From Elymus sibiricus (taxonomy: Eukaryota; Streptophyta; Magnoliopsida; Poales; Poaceae), in assembly GCA_039707655.1 (NCBI GenBank), contig CM077676.1, forward strand, positions 427,033,379 through 427,097,378: a stretch of DNA of 64,000 nucleotides, read 5' to 3'. The notes below the pieces were generated by a model. The model ran no database searches and was not told where the DNA came from. It saw nothing but the letters and a program-made list of their open reading frames with translations. The translations under genes were made by a program, and so were the position numbers. Shown in pieces: positions 10,600 to 21,757 of this stretch. The first letter of the stretch is position 1, and each line of letters starts with the position of its first letter.

Positions 10600-11963
10600 G
10601 GAATTTTCTGGGGAACCTCTTCTGAGGCGTCAGAGTCCTTGGCAGAAGCCGAGCTATCGCCGGACAAGGCTACCTTGGCCTTGCATGGTCTTTTGGGAGC
10701 GGGTCGAGGGGGCTCCTCCTCGGCATCCTCGGACGCCGCCCTCTTCCCTGTTCGGGAGGAATCGTCCTCATCCCCGTCCTCTCCTTGCTCCTTCTCCTCC
10801 TCTTGCGCGGAGGGAGCATTGGCGTCCCCGGATCTAGCACCCGGGGGTCTTCGGGAGCGGAGGCTCTCTCTGGCCTCCCCCTATTGCTTCTTCTTCTCCT
10901 TCCTTTCCGGCACCTCGTACGGCTCCATGGCCAACATGGCCGTCAGGAGGGGCGTCCTGGGTCCTTCAGGCAGCGGCACCGGACTATCAATCCGCTGGGC
11001 CTTCTTCAGCCATTTCTATGGATGAGAAGTCGAGAAGCTGAGTACCTTATTAAAGGGAAATAGTTCGGATACAAGAACAAACTTAGTCATACCTCCCGTG
11101 GGGGGTTTGCGGAGTCAAGTCCGATGTCCTCTCCCTCGGACGGCCAGTCCTTCTGCGGCTTGAACAGCGCTCTCCATAGCTGGGCGTGGGTGGTGCGGAA
11201 GAAGTTGCGCACAGTGACCGGGTCTTCGGGCTTGTAGGCCCACATGGGGGAGCCCCTATCTTGGCATGGGAGTATTCAACGGCCGAGCATGATCTGGACC
11301 ACGTTGGGCAGCTCGACGCCTTTCCCTATCATCTTGGCAATTCGTTGTTGTAGCTGCTCCACCTCCTTGTTTACCCCCCCAGTCGAGGCCTTTCTTGGTC
11401 CATGAGAGCAACCTCGTAGGGGGTCCGGATCGGAAGGCCGAAATCGCCCCCCAACCCGCGTTCCTTGGCTCGGTGATGTAGAACCATTCCCTCTGCCAAA
11501 CCTTGACGGCCTCGATGAAGGTGCCCTCTGGCCATTCCACTCGGGGGAGTTTGCTGACCATAGCACCCCCGCAATCCGCTTGTTGGCCGTCGACGATCTT
11601 CGGCTTGATGTTGAAGACCTTCAGCCACAGGCCGAAGTGTGGCCGGATCCGGAGAAAGGCTTCACAGATGATGATGAAGGCCGAGATATGTAGAAAGGAA
11701 TTCGGCGCGAGATCGTGGAAGTCAAGCCCGTAAAAGAACATAAGACCCCTAACGAAGGGGTGAAGGGGAAATCCTAATCCTCGAAGGAAGTGGGGGACGA
11801 ACACCACCCTTTCGCCCAGTCGCGGCGTGGGGACGGCCTGGCCGGCCTCTGGAGCACGGTGGGCTATGTCGGCAGGGAGATATCCCGCGCCGTTCAACTC
11901 CATGATGGCGCTTTCGGTGACGACGGACGCCTCCCATTTGCCCTTGGACCCGGAACCCGCCAT
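10600..11963 (-). pseudogene. Antisense extra ORF of the inner Gypsy (putative gypsy-type domain)
   Basis: ATG at 11963-11961 opens MAGSGSKGKWEASVV, followed by ERVVFVPHFLRGLGFPLHPFVRGLMFFYGLDFHDLAPNS. This pattern fits the plant 'putative gypsy type transposon' domain (Pfam Transposase_28/PF04195 by recall). The frame slips near 11460-11500. A canonical intron, GTATGA...CATAG, spans 11092-11016. The tail downstream is Ser/Glu/Lys-rich and cut at 10598. The function is unknown. It shares the FxxHFxRGxGxPxxxFxRGxxxFxGL pattern with the antisense ORF at 21037. Confidence 0.7.
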
Positions 11964-12089
11964 TGCTGGATTAGGCGGGTGGATGGAAAGGTTCTTGGGA
12001 GGGAGAGCAGATCTGGGTGTTGGAGCTCAAGAGATGGGGAAGGCAATGGCGAAAGAGGGGAATGAGAGCGTGCGACCGAAACAAGGACT

Positions 12090-12106
12090 GTGCCCCTTTT
12101 ATGGGC
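12090..12106 (-). promoter_or_regulatory. Possible TATA box for the antisense ORF of the inner Gypsy
   Basis: On the minus strand the sequence reads GCCCATAAAAGGGG, about 130 bp upstream of the ATG at 11963. It is a reasonable TATA-like element. Transcription from it is inferred. Confidence 0.4.
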
Positions 12107-12563
12107 TGTAAAACCCATGGTCCCTTTACCGCGCCGCAGTCCTCGCCGCTTCCCCGTATAACCATGCCATTATGTGCGCGTGGGGTGAGGCGGATTATTG
12201 ATCATATCCCTTGAAAACAGGACACGATCTCCATATCGATGGAACGTGCCAATGGGAACCACCTCGAACCGCGAATCGAGTTTGTCATAAACCAACTTGC
12301 GGTCGTGGCAAGGTGTGGCCCTTCGGTAAAAGTTGTCAGATGAGAACATTGTTCACGCCGAAGCGGCTAGCCTTCGGGGCTAAGTTATTATTATACTTCG
12401 TTACCAAGATATAGTTCGGCGCATACACGACCGGATAATGCTTGAAAATACAACTCGGAGTAATACAGGCCTGTTACCGGTGTCACGGGGGAAAGTGAAC
12501 TGGTCCACAAAGCCGATGGTGTTCGGCATCTACCTCGGCTTCGAAGACTAGTTCGGGGGCTAC

Positions 12564-13044
12564 TGAGGGTGTCCCGGACTAGGGGGTACTCGGGCTGCCG
12601 GCCTATCTCTCATGGGCCGGACTGGTGGGCCGCTCTTACACGTCGATGGAAGGCAGGATTGTGGACGACCCCATATGATAGAAGGAAATCTCTGAAGTCT
12701 TGGCATCTCCTCCAAGGAATAGATGGCGTAACCAGCATCTTTATCCCTGATGATAACCGACCATATGTAACCCTAGGGCCTCCCTGGTGTCTATATAAAC
12801 CAGGAGGTTTAGTCCGTAGGAAGAAGACTCATAATCTAGGGTTTAGCCCATCTGATCTCGAGGTAGATCAACTCTGTAACCTTCATACAATCACATCAAT
12901 ACAATCAAGCAGGACGTAGGGTTTTACCTCCTCGAGAGGGCCCGAACCTGGGTAAATCGCTGTCTCTACGCTCTCTGTTACCATCGACTCCTTGACCCAT
13001 AGTTCGGACCCCCTACCCGAGATCTGCCGGTTTTGGTACCGACA
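12564..13044 (+). repeat. 3' LTR of the inner Gypsy (481 bp)
   Basis: It starts TGAGGGTGTCCCGGAC after a purine tract and ends GGTACCGACA, giving TG...CA termini. A TATA-like TATATAAACC lies near 12792. The 5' partner is lost. Confidence 0.8.
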
Positions 13045-14424
13045 GCAGGTCCATCACCTAGCGGTGCATCAAGGACATAATCCTTCTGTGCAGCAATGAG
13101 GATAATCCTCAAGTTACGAACCCAGTCCGTGTAATTGCTACCATCATCTTTCAACTAAGCTTTCTCTAGGAACGTATCAAAAACAGGGGAGCTACAACGC
13201 GAGCTATTGATCTACAACATAATTTGCAAAGACTATCAGGACTAAGTTCATGATAAATTAAGTTCAATTAATCAAATTACTAATGAACTCCCACTTAAAT
13301 TAACATCCCTCAAGTTAACTAAGTGATACATGATCCAAATCAACTAGCCCATGTCCGATCATCATGTGAGATGGGATAGTCATCAATGGTGAACATCTCC
13401 ATGTTGATCATATCTACTATATGACTCATGTTTGACCTTTCGGTCTCCAGTGTTCCGAGACCATGTCTGTACATGCTAGGCTCGTCAAGTTTAACCCAAG
13501 TATTCTGCTTGTGTAAAACTGGCTTACACCCGTTGTATGTGAACGTAGAATCTATCACACCCGGTCATCACGAGGTGCTTCGAAACGACGAACTTTAGCA
13601 ACAGTGCATACTCGGGGAGAACACTTTTATCTTGAAATTTAGTGAAGGGATCATCTTATAATGCTACCGTTGTTCTAAGCAAAATAAAATGCATAAAGGA
13701 TAAACATCACATGCAATCAAAATATGTGACATGATATGGCCATCATCATCTTGTGCTTTTGATCTCCATCTCCAAAGCATCGTCATGATCTCCATCGTCA
13801 CCGGCTCGACACCTTGATCTCCATCGTTGCGTCGTGGTCGTCTCGCCAACTATTGCTTCTACAACTATTGCTAACGCATAGCGATAAAGTAAAGCAATTA
13901 CATGGCGCTTGCATTTCATACAATAAAGAGACAACCATAAGGCTCCTGCCGGTTGCCGATAAATTACAAAACATGATCATCTCATACAATAACGTATATC
14001 ACATCATGTATTGACCATATCACATTACAGCATACCCTGCAAAAACAAGTTAGACGTCCTCTACTTTGTTGTTGCAAGTTTTACGTGGCTGCTACGGGCT
14101 TCTAGCAAGAACCGTTCTTACCTACGGCACAAAACCACAACGGTGATTTATCAAGTTTGCTGTTTTAACCTTCAACAAGGACCGGCCGTAGTCAAATTTG
14201 ATTCAACTAAAGTAGGAGAAACAGACACCCGCCAGCCACCTTTATGCAAAACAAGTTGCATGTCTGTCGGTGGAACCGGTCTCATGTACGTGGACATGTA
14301 AGGTTGGTCCGGGCCGCTTCATCTTGCAATATCGCCGAATCAAAATAAGACGATGGTGGTAAGCAGTATGACGATCACCGCCCACAACTCTTTGTGTTCT
14401 ACTCGTGCATATCATCTACGCATA
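13045..14424 (-). other. Copia 2 leader and gag start remnant
   Basis: This stretch parallels 49770-51170 of Copia 3 along its length, for example GCGGTGCAT(C/T)AAGGACATAA near 13060 and 49782. It is the untranslated leader plus the first part of gag, in reverse. I see no usable ORF. A (GATCTCCATC)-type simple repeat occurs around 13760-13830. Confidence 0.75.
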
Positions 14425-14442
14425 AACCTGGCTCTGATACCA
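14425..14442 (-). other. Primer binding site of Copia 2
   Basis: On the minus strand it reads TGGTATCAGAGCCAGGTT, complementary to the 3' end of plant initiator tRNA-Met. It lies one base from the LTR that starts at 14444. It fixes the minus orientation and marks 14444-16185 as the 5' LTR. Confidence 0.92.
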
Positions 14443-14443
14443 C

Positions 14444-16185
14444 TGTTGGGGAACGTTGCATGGAAAACAAAAAATTTCTACGCACACGCAAGATCTATCC
14501 ATGGAGATGCATAGCTACGAGAGGGGGAGTGTGTCTATGTACCCTCGTAGACCGTAAGCGGAAGCATTAGAACAACGCGGTTGATGTCGTCGAACAACTT
14601 CACGATCCAACCGACCGAGCACCGAACGTGCGGCACCTCCGCGTTCAGCACACGTTCAGCTCGGTGACGTCCTCGACTTCTTGATCCAGCAAGACGGCGA
14701 GGTAGTGGATGAGTTCCGGCAGCACGACGGCGTGGTGACGGTGATGGTGATGCTATCTCCGCAGCGCTTCGCCCAAGTACTGCGAAAATATGACCGAGGG
14801 ATGGAACTGTGGAGGGGGGCGCCGCACACGGCTAAGACAATGTTGTGGCTTGTTTGGGGCGCCCCCTCTCCTCTATTTATATATGTGTAGGGGCTTGGAG
14901 TAGAAGGAATAGTGTCATGTGAACATTACCACGTGAATAGTACACACGTGGACTTGGACTCCAAAGTCCAATCATATTCCTACTAGGACTCTCCTTTTTT
15001 CCTTCCCTAGCAGCGTGGGCTTTTGAGGACTTGGTGCGCCTGGCCCAATAAGGCCAGGACGCCTCCCCTTAGCCCATGCCAGCCCTTGGGACGTGGTGGA
15101 CCCACTTGTGGACTTCCGGACCCCTCCGGAATCCTTCGGAACCTTCTGGAAGCTTCCTGGTACAATACCGAAAAAACTGCACCTTTTTTCGGAACCCAAA
15201 ATATGACTTCCCATATATAAATCTTTACCTCTCGACCATTCCGAGACTCCTCGTGATGTCCGAGATCTCATCCGGGACTCCGAACAACATTCGGTTACCA
15301 ATTCACATAACTCATATAACACTATATCGTCAACGAACGTTAAGCGTGCGGACCCTACGGGTTCGGGAATGATGTAGACATGACCGAGACGCCTCTCTGG
15401 TCAATAACCAATAGCGGAACCTGGATGCTCATATTAGTTCCTACATATTCCACGAAGATCTTATCGGTCGAACCGCAATGACAACATACGTAATTCCCTT
15501 TGTCCGTCGGTATGTTACTTGCCCGAGATTCGATCGTCGGTATCTCCATACCTAGTTCAATCTCGTTACCGGCAAGTCTCTTTACTCGTTCCGTAATACA
15601 TCATCCCGTAACTAACTCCTTAGTCACTTTGCTTGCAAGCTTCTTATGATGTGCATTACCGAGAGGGCCCAGAGATACCTCTCCGAAACACGGAGTGACA
15701 AATCCCAGTCTCGATCCATGCCAACTCAACAGACACCTTCGGAGATACCTGTAGAGCATCTTTATGATCACCCAGTTACGTTGTGACGTTTGATAGCACA
15801 CAAGGTATTCCTCCGGTATCCGGGAGTTGCATGATCTCATGGTCGGAGGAACATGTATTTGACATTCAAGAAAGCAGTAGCAATAAACAGAACGATCATA
15901 TGCTAAGCTAACAGATGGGTCTTGTCCATCACATCATTCTCCTAATGGTGTGATCCCGTTATCAAATGACAACTCATGTCTATGGTTAGGAAACCTTAAC
16001 CATCTTTGATCAATGAGCTAGTCTAGTAGAGGCTCACTAGGGACACGGTATTTGTTTATGTATTCACACATGTATTTAAGTTTCCGGTCAATACAATTCT
16101 AGCATGAATAATGAACCTTTATCATGAACAAGGAAATATAAAATAATAACAACTTTATTATTGCCTCTAGGGCATATTTCCATCA
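14444..16185 (-). repeat. 5' LTR of Copia 2 (1742 bp)
   Basis: The ends and length match the partner LTR at 8745. It carries only two of the 14-bp CACGTG units. The right TSD CGCCT follows at 16186-16190. Confidence 0.92.
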
Positions 16186-16190
16186 CGCCT

Positions 16191-16490
16191 CCTGGCCCTC
16201 AGCCGGTCAGCCATCTACCAACAAGTCCTGAGCCACTACCACAGCAAGAATATCAAGCCCCTCGCGTTCCGCGAGGGTGACCTCGTGCTCCGGTCGTCCA
16301 GCGCACAGCCGGCCAGCACAAGCTGGCCACTCCTTGGGAGGGCCCCTTCATCATCAGCAAGGCTCTCTGCAACTGGAACGCGCACTACCTCATCGATGCG
16401 CAGAAGCCGAACAAGCGCAAGAGAGATGCAGCCGGCGAGGAGTCCAGCCGGCCCTGGAACGCGGCGCTCCTCCGTCCATTTTACAGTTGA
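16191..16490 (+). pseudogene. Gypsy integrase, C-terminal part
   Basis: It continues the integrase frame across Copia 2 as LLALSRSAIYQQVLSHYHSKNIKPLAFREGDLVLR, a typical integrase C-terminal region ('F..GDLVL'). A frameshift near 16300 leads to GQHKLATPWEGPFIISKAL and RPWNAALLRPFYS, ending with TGA at 16488-16490. The rest of the Gypsy up to 17200 has no coding signal but repeats CTCGGGGGCTA PPT-like motifs. Confidence 0.85.
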
Positions 16491-17228
16491 ACGCATGCAT
16501 GTATGTATCACTACCTTTTGGGTTTAATGAAAGCAGCAAGTCCCCCCGCACGACACTCGGGGGCTACCTTTTCCGTTTTTACCAAGCTTTGTGTCTATGC
16601 ACTTCCCCGTTTTCAATTCTCCCGCCGAGTCGGCACGTCCGGCTCGGGGGCTCGGGGGCTAGCCGGCTAGACCGCGCCTCGCCATTTTTTTAGTCCATTT
16701 CGAAGCGTACGAGCCGCCAAAGCCCTCTCTTCGCCCCAAGCCACAGACCGGCTCCCGGCTGTCCGGCCGGCAAGAGCCAAAGGCCGGAAGCATCATCACG
16801 CAAGAATGGCTAAGGAGGGGAGCCCGGCTCGGCCAACCCAGTCCCACCGCCCTTTCTCACTAATTCGCCGCACGACCGGCTGCGCACCAGCCGGCTTCGC
16901 CGCCAGCCGCCAGCCGGCCCAGTGGGTGTTTCGCTCGCGCTCAATGTCTGAAAATGCCTAAATATTGTACGTCCCCTCTCAAGGCCGAATCCCTGTCCTA
17001 GCCACAGACCGCCACTCGGCTATCCAGCTAGCAGGAAGGAAGTCCAAAGAAAAGACGAACAAGAAAAGGACCAAGGCTGAACAGCAAAAGCGAAATTGCA
17101 TGCAAAATTTATAAATAGCAAGGGCCCGCGGCCACAAGTCCATTACATGAAACTACACCCCCAGTGGGTGGACCTGCTACCTAACCGAGTTCGAGTACAG
17201 GAAGGACAAAGATGAAAAGAAAAAAGTC

Positions 17229-20200
17229 CTAAGCGGCACCCGCGTCGGCTCCGGTCGGCGTCGGCTTGGCTGAAGTGGACGCGGCTGCCTGGTCGGGCCC
17301 AAGGCACTCCGGCCCCTCGGTCGTGGAGGCGTCGTCCGGGTCGGCCTCGTTGTCAGCGTAGACCCCCGTCTCGGCTGAGTTGCCGTCCGGGTCGTTGAGC
17401 AGCAGGCCGAACTCGTCGGCGGGGAGCTCCTCGCCATCCTCCGTCAGCTCCAGGACGAACTCGTCGTGCGGGGCGAACGAGGCCAGGTAGCTGGCCCGCC
17501 CGGTGATCCGCTGCGCCCGCGCCGCCAAGTTATCCTCCGCGCTGGCCCGCTGCGCCGCCAGGCGGTCGAGGTCCACGCCCGGATACCAAGATACGACGAA
17601 ACGCGGCAGCGTCTCCGCGCCGGCGCGGGCCGCGGAGGCCCTTCATGCGCCGAGTCGCTCCACTCCGGCTTCCAGCCACCGCGCCAGTCGGGTGACGCTG
17701 TTCGGCACCACCGCTCCCGGCCAGAGGCTGCTCGCCATGCTCACCCGGCCTCGAACAGACGGCGCATGTACCCCTCCACGGCTCCAAGACGGGCCTCATT
17801 GGCGAGGACGATCTCCGAGAGGGTCCAGGCGGCGTAAACATCGATCTCCGCCCCTGACGCGTGCTGGTCCGCCCGGTGGGCGTGCACGGCCGCATCGGCC
17901 GCCTCCTGCGTCTCGGGGAAGACTCCTGGCAAAGGAAGGAAACAAATCAGCCAAAAGAAAACAACTTGCCGGTTAGGCTAGCCGGACCAAAGAAAAGATA
18001 GCACTCACGGGTGAAGGCCTCATCGAGGTGCTGCGCCTCGCCCAGCATCCCGTTCTCCCGTAGGGCCGACGCGTGGGCCTGGGCCTCGAGATCCTTCTCG
18101 AGCTGGGCACTCCTCCTGATGGCGTTCGCCAGCTCCTCGGCCGCCTTGCCGCGCTCTTCCGCTAGCCGGCCGAGCTCCGCCTGATGGGCATCCTCCGTCT
18201 TGGCCTTCTCGGCCCCCAGCCGGTCCACCTCGGCCCCCAGCCGGTCGCGGTCGGCGGCAGCAAGATCGCACTGCAGGCCGGCTTCGGCAAGCCAGCCTCG
18301 GAGACCCGGCACCTCGGCCGCGGCGGCTGCACGATGAGATTCCCGGTCAGACGCCGGAAGCAAGGAAAAGAAGAAAAAGACAAGATTTAAGATTCGACCC
18401 GGCTGCTCTGCAGGCCGGCCAGAACCTCGGGGGGCTACACCCAGTGGGTGCGCTGGCGCGCCCCCACTGAAGGCATGCAAGTCGTACCTCGGACCTGGCG
18501 CAGCTCCTCTTCCTTGACGGCAAGCTGGGCCTTGACCTCGCGGAACCGCTCCAGAAGCCGGTTGTACGTGCTGGCCCGCGGGTCGTACAGATGTTGCGCG
18601 AAGACAAAAGTTAGAAGAATGCAAAAACGCACATAAAGACCCGACCCGGCTACTCCGCAGCCGGCCTGGGCCTCGGGGGCTACACCAAGTGGGTTCGCTG
18701 TCGCGCCCCCACTGTTCAGCGGCCAAGACAAGCAGAAAGTAAAAACTCACTGCAACCGCCTGCTCCAGCTTCCGTGCCCACTCCTGATCTTCCCGGATGA
18801 AGGCCTGCAGGCGCTCGCTCCGCCCGCGAAGCTGCAAGCGCAGGGCACTCGCCGCCTCGTCCTCCCGGGTGCGCGGCCCGACCACGGCCTCGCCGGCATT
18901 CGCCCACGGCTGCTGCATCGCGGTCCCGGCGCCGGATCCGCTTCCGCCCGGCCGCTCGGAGTGCGTAACGGCTTGGGGCGGAACGACCACCAAGGCACCA
19001 GCGTCCTTGGTCGCGGCCCCCGGGGCCGGCGTCGGCCGCGCTTGGCCGGACGGTACGGAGTCCGCCTCGCGCCCCTCTCCGCCGCCCTTGCCTCCTCTTG
19101 CCGGCTCGGTCTGGGGCGGCGTGTCCACGACGATGTTCTCGTCAACATCCGACTCGCCATCGGCCGGCTCCGTCCGCCCTGCCGGCTCGCCCGCCCCCTC
19201 CGGCTGTGGCTCGATGATCGTGGCATCCGGCACCGAGCCCCTCTCCATCTCTGGCCAGGTCGGGTCCGCGGTGGTCCTGGCCCGCGCCGCAGAGGCCCTC
19301 TCCCACGCCCGAGCCGAGGCCTCCGCCTTCTCCTTTTTGGCCTCCGCCGGATCCCGCCAAGCAGCGCGCTCCACCGCGTCAAGATCCCGGCCGGACTGGC
19401 GGGCCGCGAGGTCCTCCTCCGCGGTCCGGTCCGGCTCGCGGTCGACGGCGCTGCTCCGGGTTTTCCTCCAGACGGCCTCGCCCGCCGCGGCTGCCGTTGC
19501 CACCACCGCCAGGTCAAGGGCGGACCTGTCCATAGCAAGTTTAGCACAATAGAGGCATGGGCAAGAAACAAGCAGGAAATCAGAAGACAACATGAAACAC
19601 TTACCCAATGACCTTCGGGACATCCCGCCTCGGGCCCACGGACGGGGCGAGCCGGCGCTTCTTCTTGATAGCGCCCCTCTCGCGCGCCGGCCCCGCCGCC
19701 GCCGGGCGCTTTGCGGCAAGCCACGGCTCGACCGCCTCCTTCCCATGTGGCCGGTTGCCGGACGCCGCCGCGCGGGCCGGTCCGGTGCCGGCCGCCTTCC
19801 GCGGCCGTCTTGGGGGGTCGATGCTGGCGTCCTCCCCAGTCGAGGGCGCTGCACCGAGGGCGCCGGTCAGGCCCTCCTCGTCGTCATCCGGCCAGTCGCG
19901 CAGAAGATCTGAAGACAGAGACTTACTCGCGTGTCGCGACCCGCCGGCCATGGCGTCGGCCAAGCGCGCTTCGACTGCCCCCTCCTCCACCTCGGCGCTG
20001 GCCTCCTCCACATCCGAGTCGGGCAAGTTGGCCAGCAGAATCTGGGGATTCGGTCCATCATGGTTCTGCTGGCTGGCGAATAGCTGCGGCCCTCCCGTCG
20101 CGTCAGGGCGCAGGAATAATGTTGAAGCGGCAAAGAATAAGGACCAGTGACTTACCGCAGGCACCGGGTTCCCCCGGTGATAGGGCTCCTTCCCGAAGCT

Positions 20201-21037
20201 CCACCCCTCCTCCTTCAACTCGGCCTTGGAGATGTAGTTCACCCGCTGGGCGATCCCGGCCGGCTCCAGCTCCTTGGTCGACATCCGGGTCGGGTCGTGC
20301 CGGCCGCTCATGTCGCAGATCCGGTGCGCTCGGCGCTGCAGCGGCAGCACCCGGCGGGCGATGAAGGCCGCGATGAGATCAGCCGGCACCAGCCCCTTGC
20401 ACGTCGTCATTTCCCCGACCCGGCTGCAGATGTTCAAGAGCTCCTGCGGTAGCCTCTTGGGGAAGTAGCCCCAATTCGGCTTGTCGAGCGGCGGCGTGTC
20501 GACGAAGGGCGGGAGATTGATGACGTCCACCGCCGGGTTGGCGTTCCGCACATAGAAGAAAGTCGTCTACCACTTTTTGGCCGAGTCCTCGAGTGGCAGC
20601 TTGGGAAACGGCTCGTTCGGCCGGCCGGTGACCACCGCAGCCCCGCAGTCGGACATAACGCCGGCCGATGCCCCCTGCTACTTGAGGAAGAACATCTTCG
20701 CCCACAAGTCCACATTCAGCAGCATGCCAAGGTAGCCCTCGCAGAGCGTGGCGAAGCCCGCGATCTGCAGCACGGCGTTGGCGCGCAGATGGTGCGGCTG
20801 CAGCCCGAAGAAGTCGAGGAAGCCACGGAAGAAGAGGCTCGCGGTGAGGCCGAACCCGCGCTCGAAGTGCGAGTAGAAGACGACGTGCTCGCCCTCCCGC
20901 GGCCGCGGCACCCTCTCCGAGCCAGGCGCGCGCGCGTCCAGCGCCTCCGCCGGCGGCAGTCGCTTCGTGCGGCGGAGATACCGGGTGTCCGCCTCGCTCG
21001 TAATGGAGCCCTCCCAAGAGCCTTTCGATAGCGCCAT
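17229..21037 (-). pseudogene. Antisense extra gene of the Tat-like Gypsy, spliced, with stops
   Basis: ATG at 21037-21035 starts MALSKGSWEGSI; then VVFYSHFERGFGLTASLFFRGFLDFFGLQPHHLRANA resembles the putative gypsy-type domain (PF04195-like). Two in-frame stops follow, at 20680-20678 and in the KW*TTFFYVRN segment near 20570. Introns with GT-AG ends are visible at about 20155 (GTAAGT donor), 19604-19526 (79 bp), 18750 (GTGAGT donor), 18487-18327 (161 bp) and 18008-17926 (83 bp). The C-terminal exons are Ala/Glu-rich, coiled-coil-like, and end with TGADAGAA* at 17229. The function is unknown. Introns show the gene is meant to be transcribed opposite to the genomic RNA. Confidence 0.75.
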
Positions 21038-21245
21038 TGGAGGGCTCTCCGGGCGTGATGGTGCGGCGACGAAGAAGAGGAGGAAGGGGAGGGCTGTGCG
21101 CTGTGGGCCTCTGGTCGCGGTGCGCAGCGGCGGGCGCAAGAGCGCGCGGCGGCGGCACCTCGCCTGAGCGTGGCGGAGAAGAAGAAGAAGAGGAGCGAGG
21201 GGCGGGGGTGCGTGCATGGGCATTTCCCGTTGCGCTCCCTCCCTC

Positions 21246-21262
21246 TCAATTATAGCCACGAC
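21246..21262 (-). promoter_or_regulatory. Possible TATA box of the antisense gene
   Basis: The minus strand reads GGCTATAATTGAGAGGG, about 210 bp upstream of the ATG at 21037. It is a plausible internal antisense promoter, unproven. Confidence 0.4.
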
Positions 21263-21757
21263 AGTGCGTGGGGGAGTGGGATCGTCTGCGCCCATGATCC
21301 CCACTTCCCCGCACTGTGCGGGCACGTTCCCCGCGCGCATTAACTGAGCCGGGAAGCGCAACCGTCCAGGGTCGCCACAATAAATCCCCCGCGCGCGGGC
21401 CGAGGGCGCGGCGTGGTGGGGGCCAGTCCGCCGTTGCGTCCCATCGTGCGCATGGCCTGGCAGGCCTCGCCCGCCACGAAACTGCACGTGACGGTCCGTC
21501 GAACAGCGGCGGGCGTGAATCGTCGTACGAGACAAGACTCAACCGGCGGACGCTTCCGTTTCCCGCCCCGGCCGGGGTGCCGCGATCCAGCTTCCGGAAG
21601 CCGGCGCCCAGTGGGTGTTCCCAGCGTCCGGCATGCGGATGGACGGTGCTGCCCGGCCGGACTCCTGCACTTCGCCAACAAACTGACTCCCCAGGGGGGT
21701 AAGCTGCGAAGGCCCCCCTACTTGGGGCCGGCGAGCCTTCACAGCTTCGGGGACTAC

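Larger units (their letters stand above)
10598..13044 (+). mobile_element. 3' half of a second Gypsy element inside Copia 2
   Basis: The fragment consists of an antisense extra ORF, a spacer, a PPT (AGTTCGGGGGCTAC, 12550-12563) and a complete 481-bp LTR (12564-13044, TGAGGGTG...TACCGACA). Its right end is precise: Copia leader/gag sequence follows at 13045. Its left end at about 10598 is not an LTR and joins Copia sequence 55 bp from the PPT. The simplest history is insertion into Copia gag followed by one deletion that removed Copia pol and the 5' half of this Gypsy. Confidence 0.8.
8745..16185 (-). mobile_element. Copia 2: BARE/WIS/Angela-type element with replaced interior
   Basis: Two LTRs in reverse orientation (8745-10542 and 14444-16185), PPT beside the first, PBS beside the second, and a perfect CGCCT TSD define a complete insertion of 7441 bp. 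Almost all gag-pol is absent. The interior keeps about 55 bp next to the PPT (10543-10597) and the leader/gag start (13045-14443). Between them lies the 3' half of a Gypsy element. The element could not code for its own transposition now. Confidence 0.93.

Noticed and set aside
18797..19611. Plus-strand ORFs of 216-251 codons opposite the antisense gene
   Set aside because: Composition-driven Ala/Arg/Ser-rich frames; the minus strand shows introns and a domain, so it is the coding strand.
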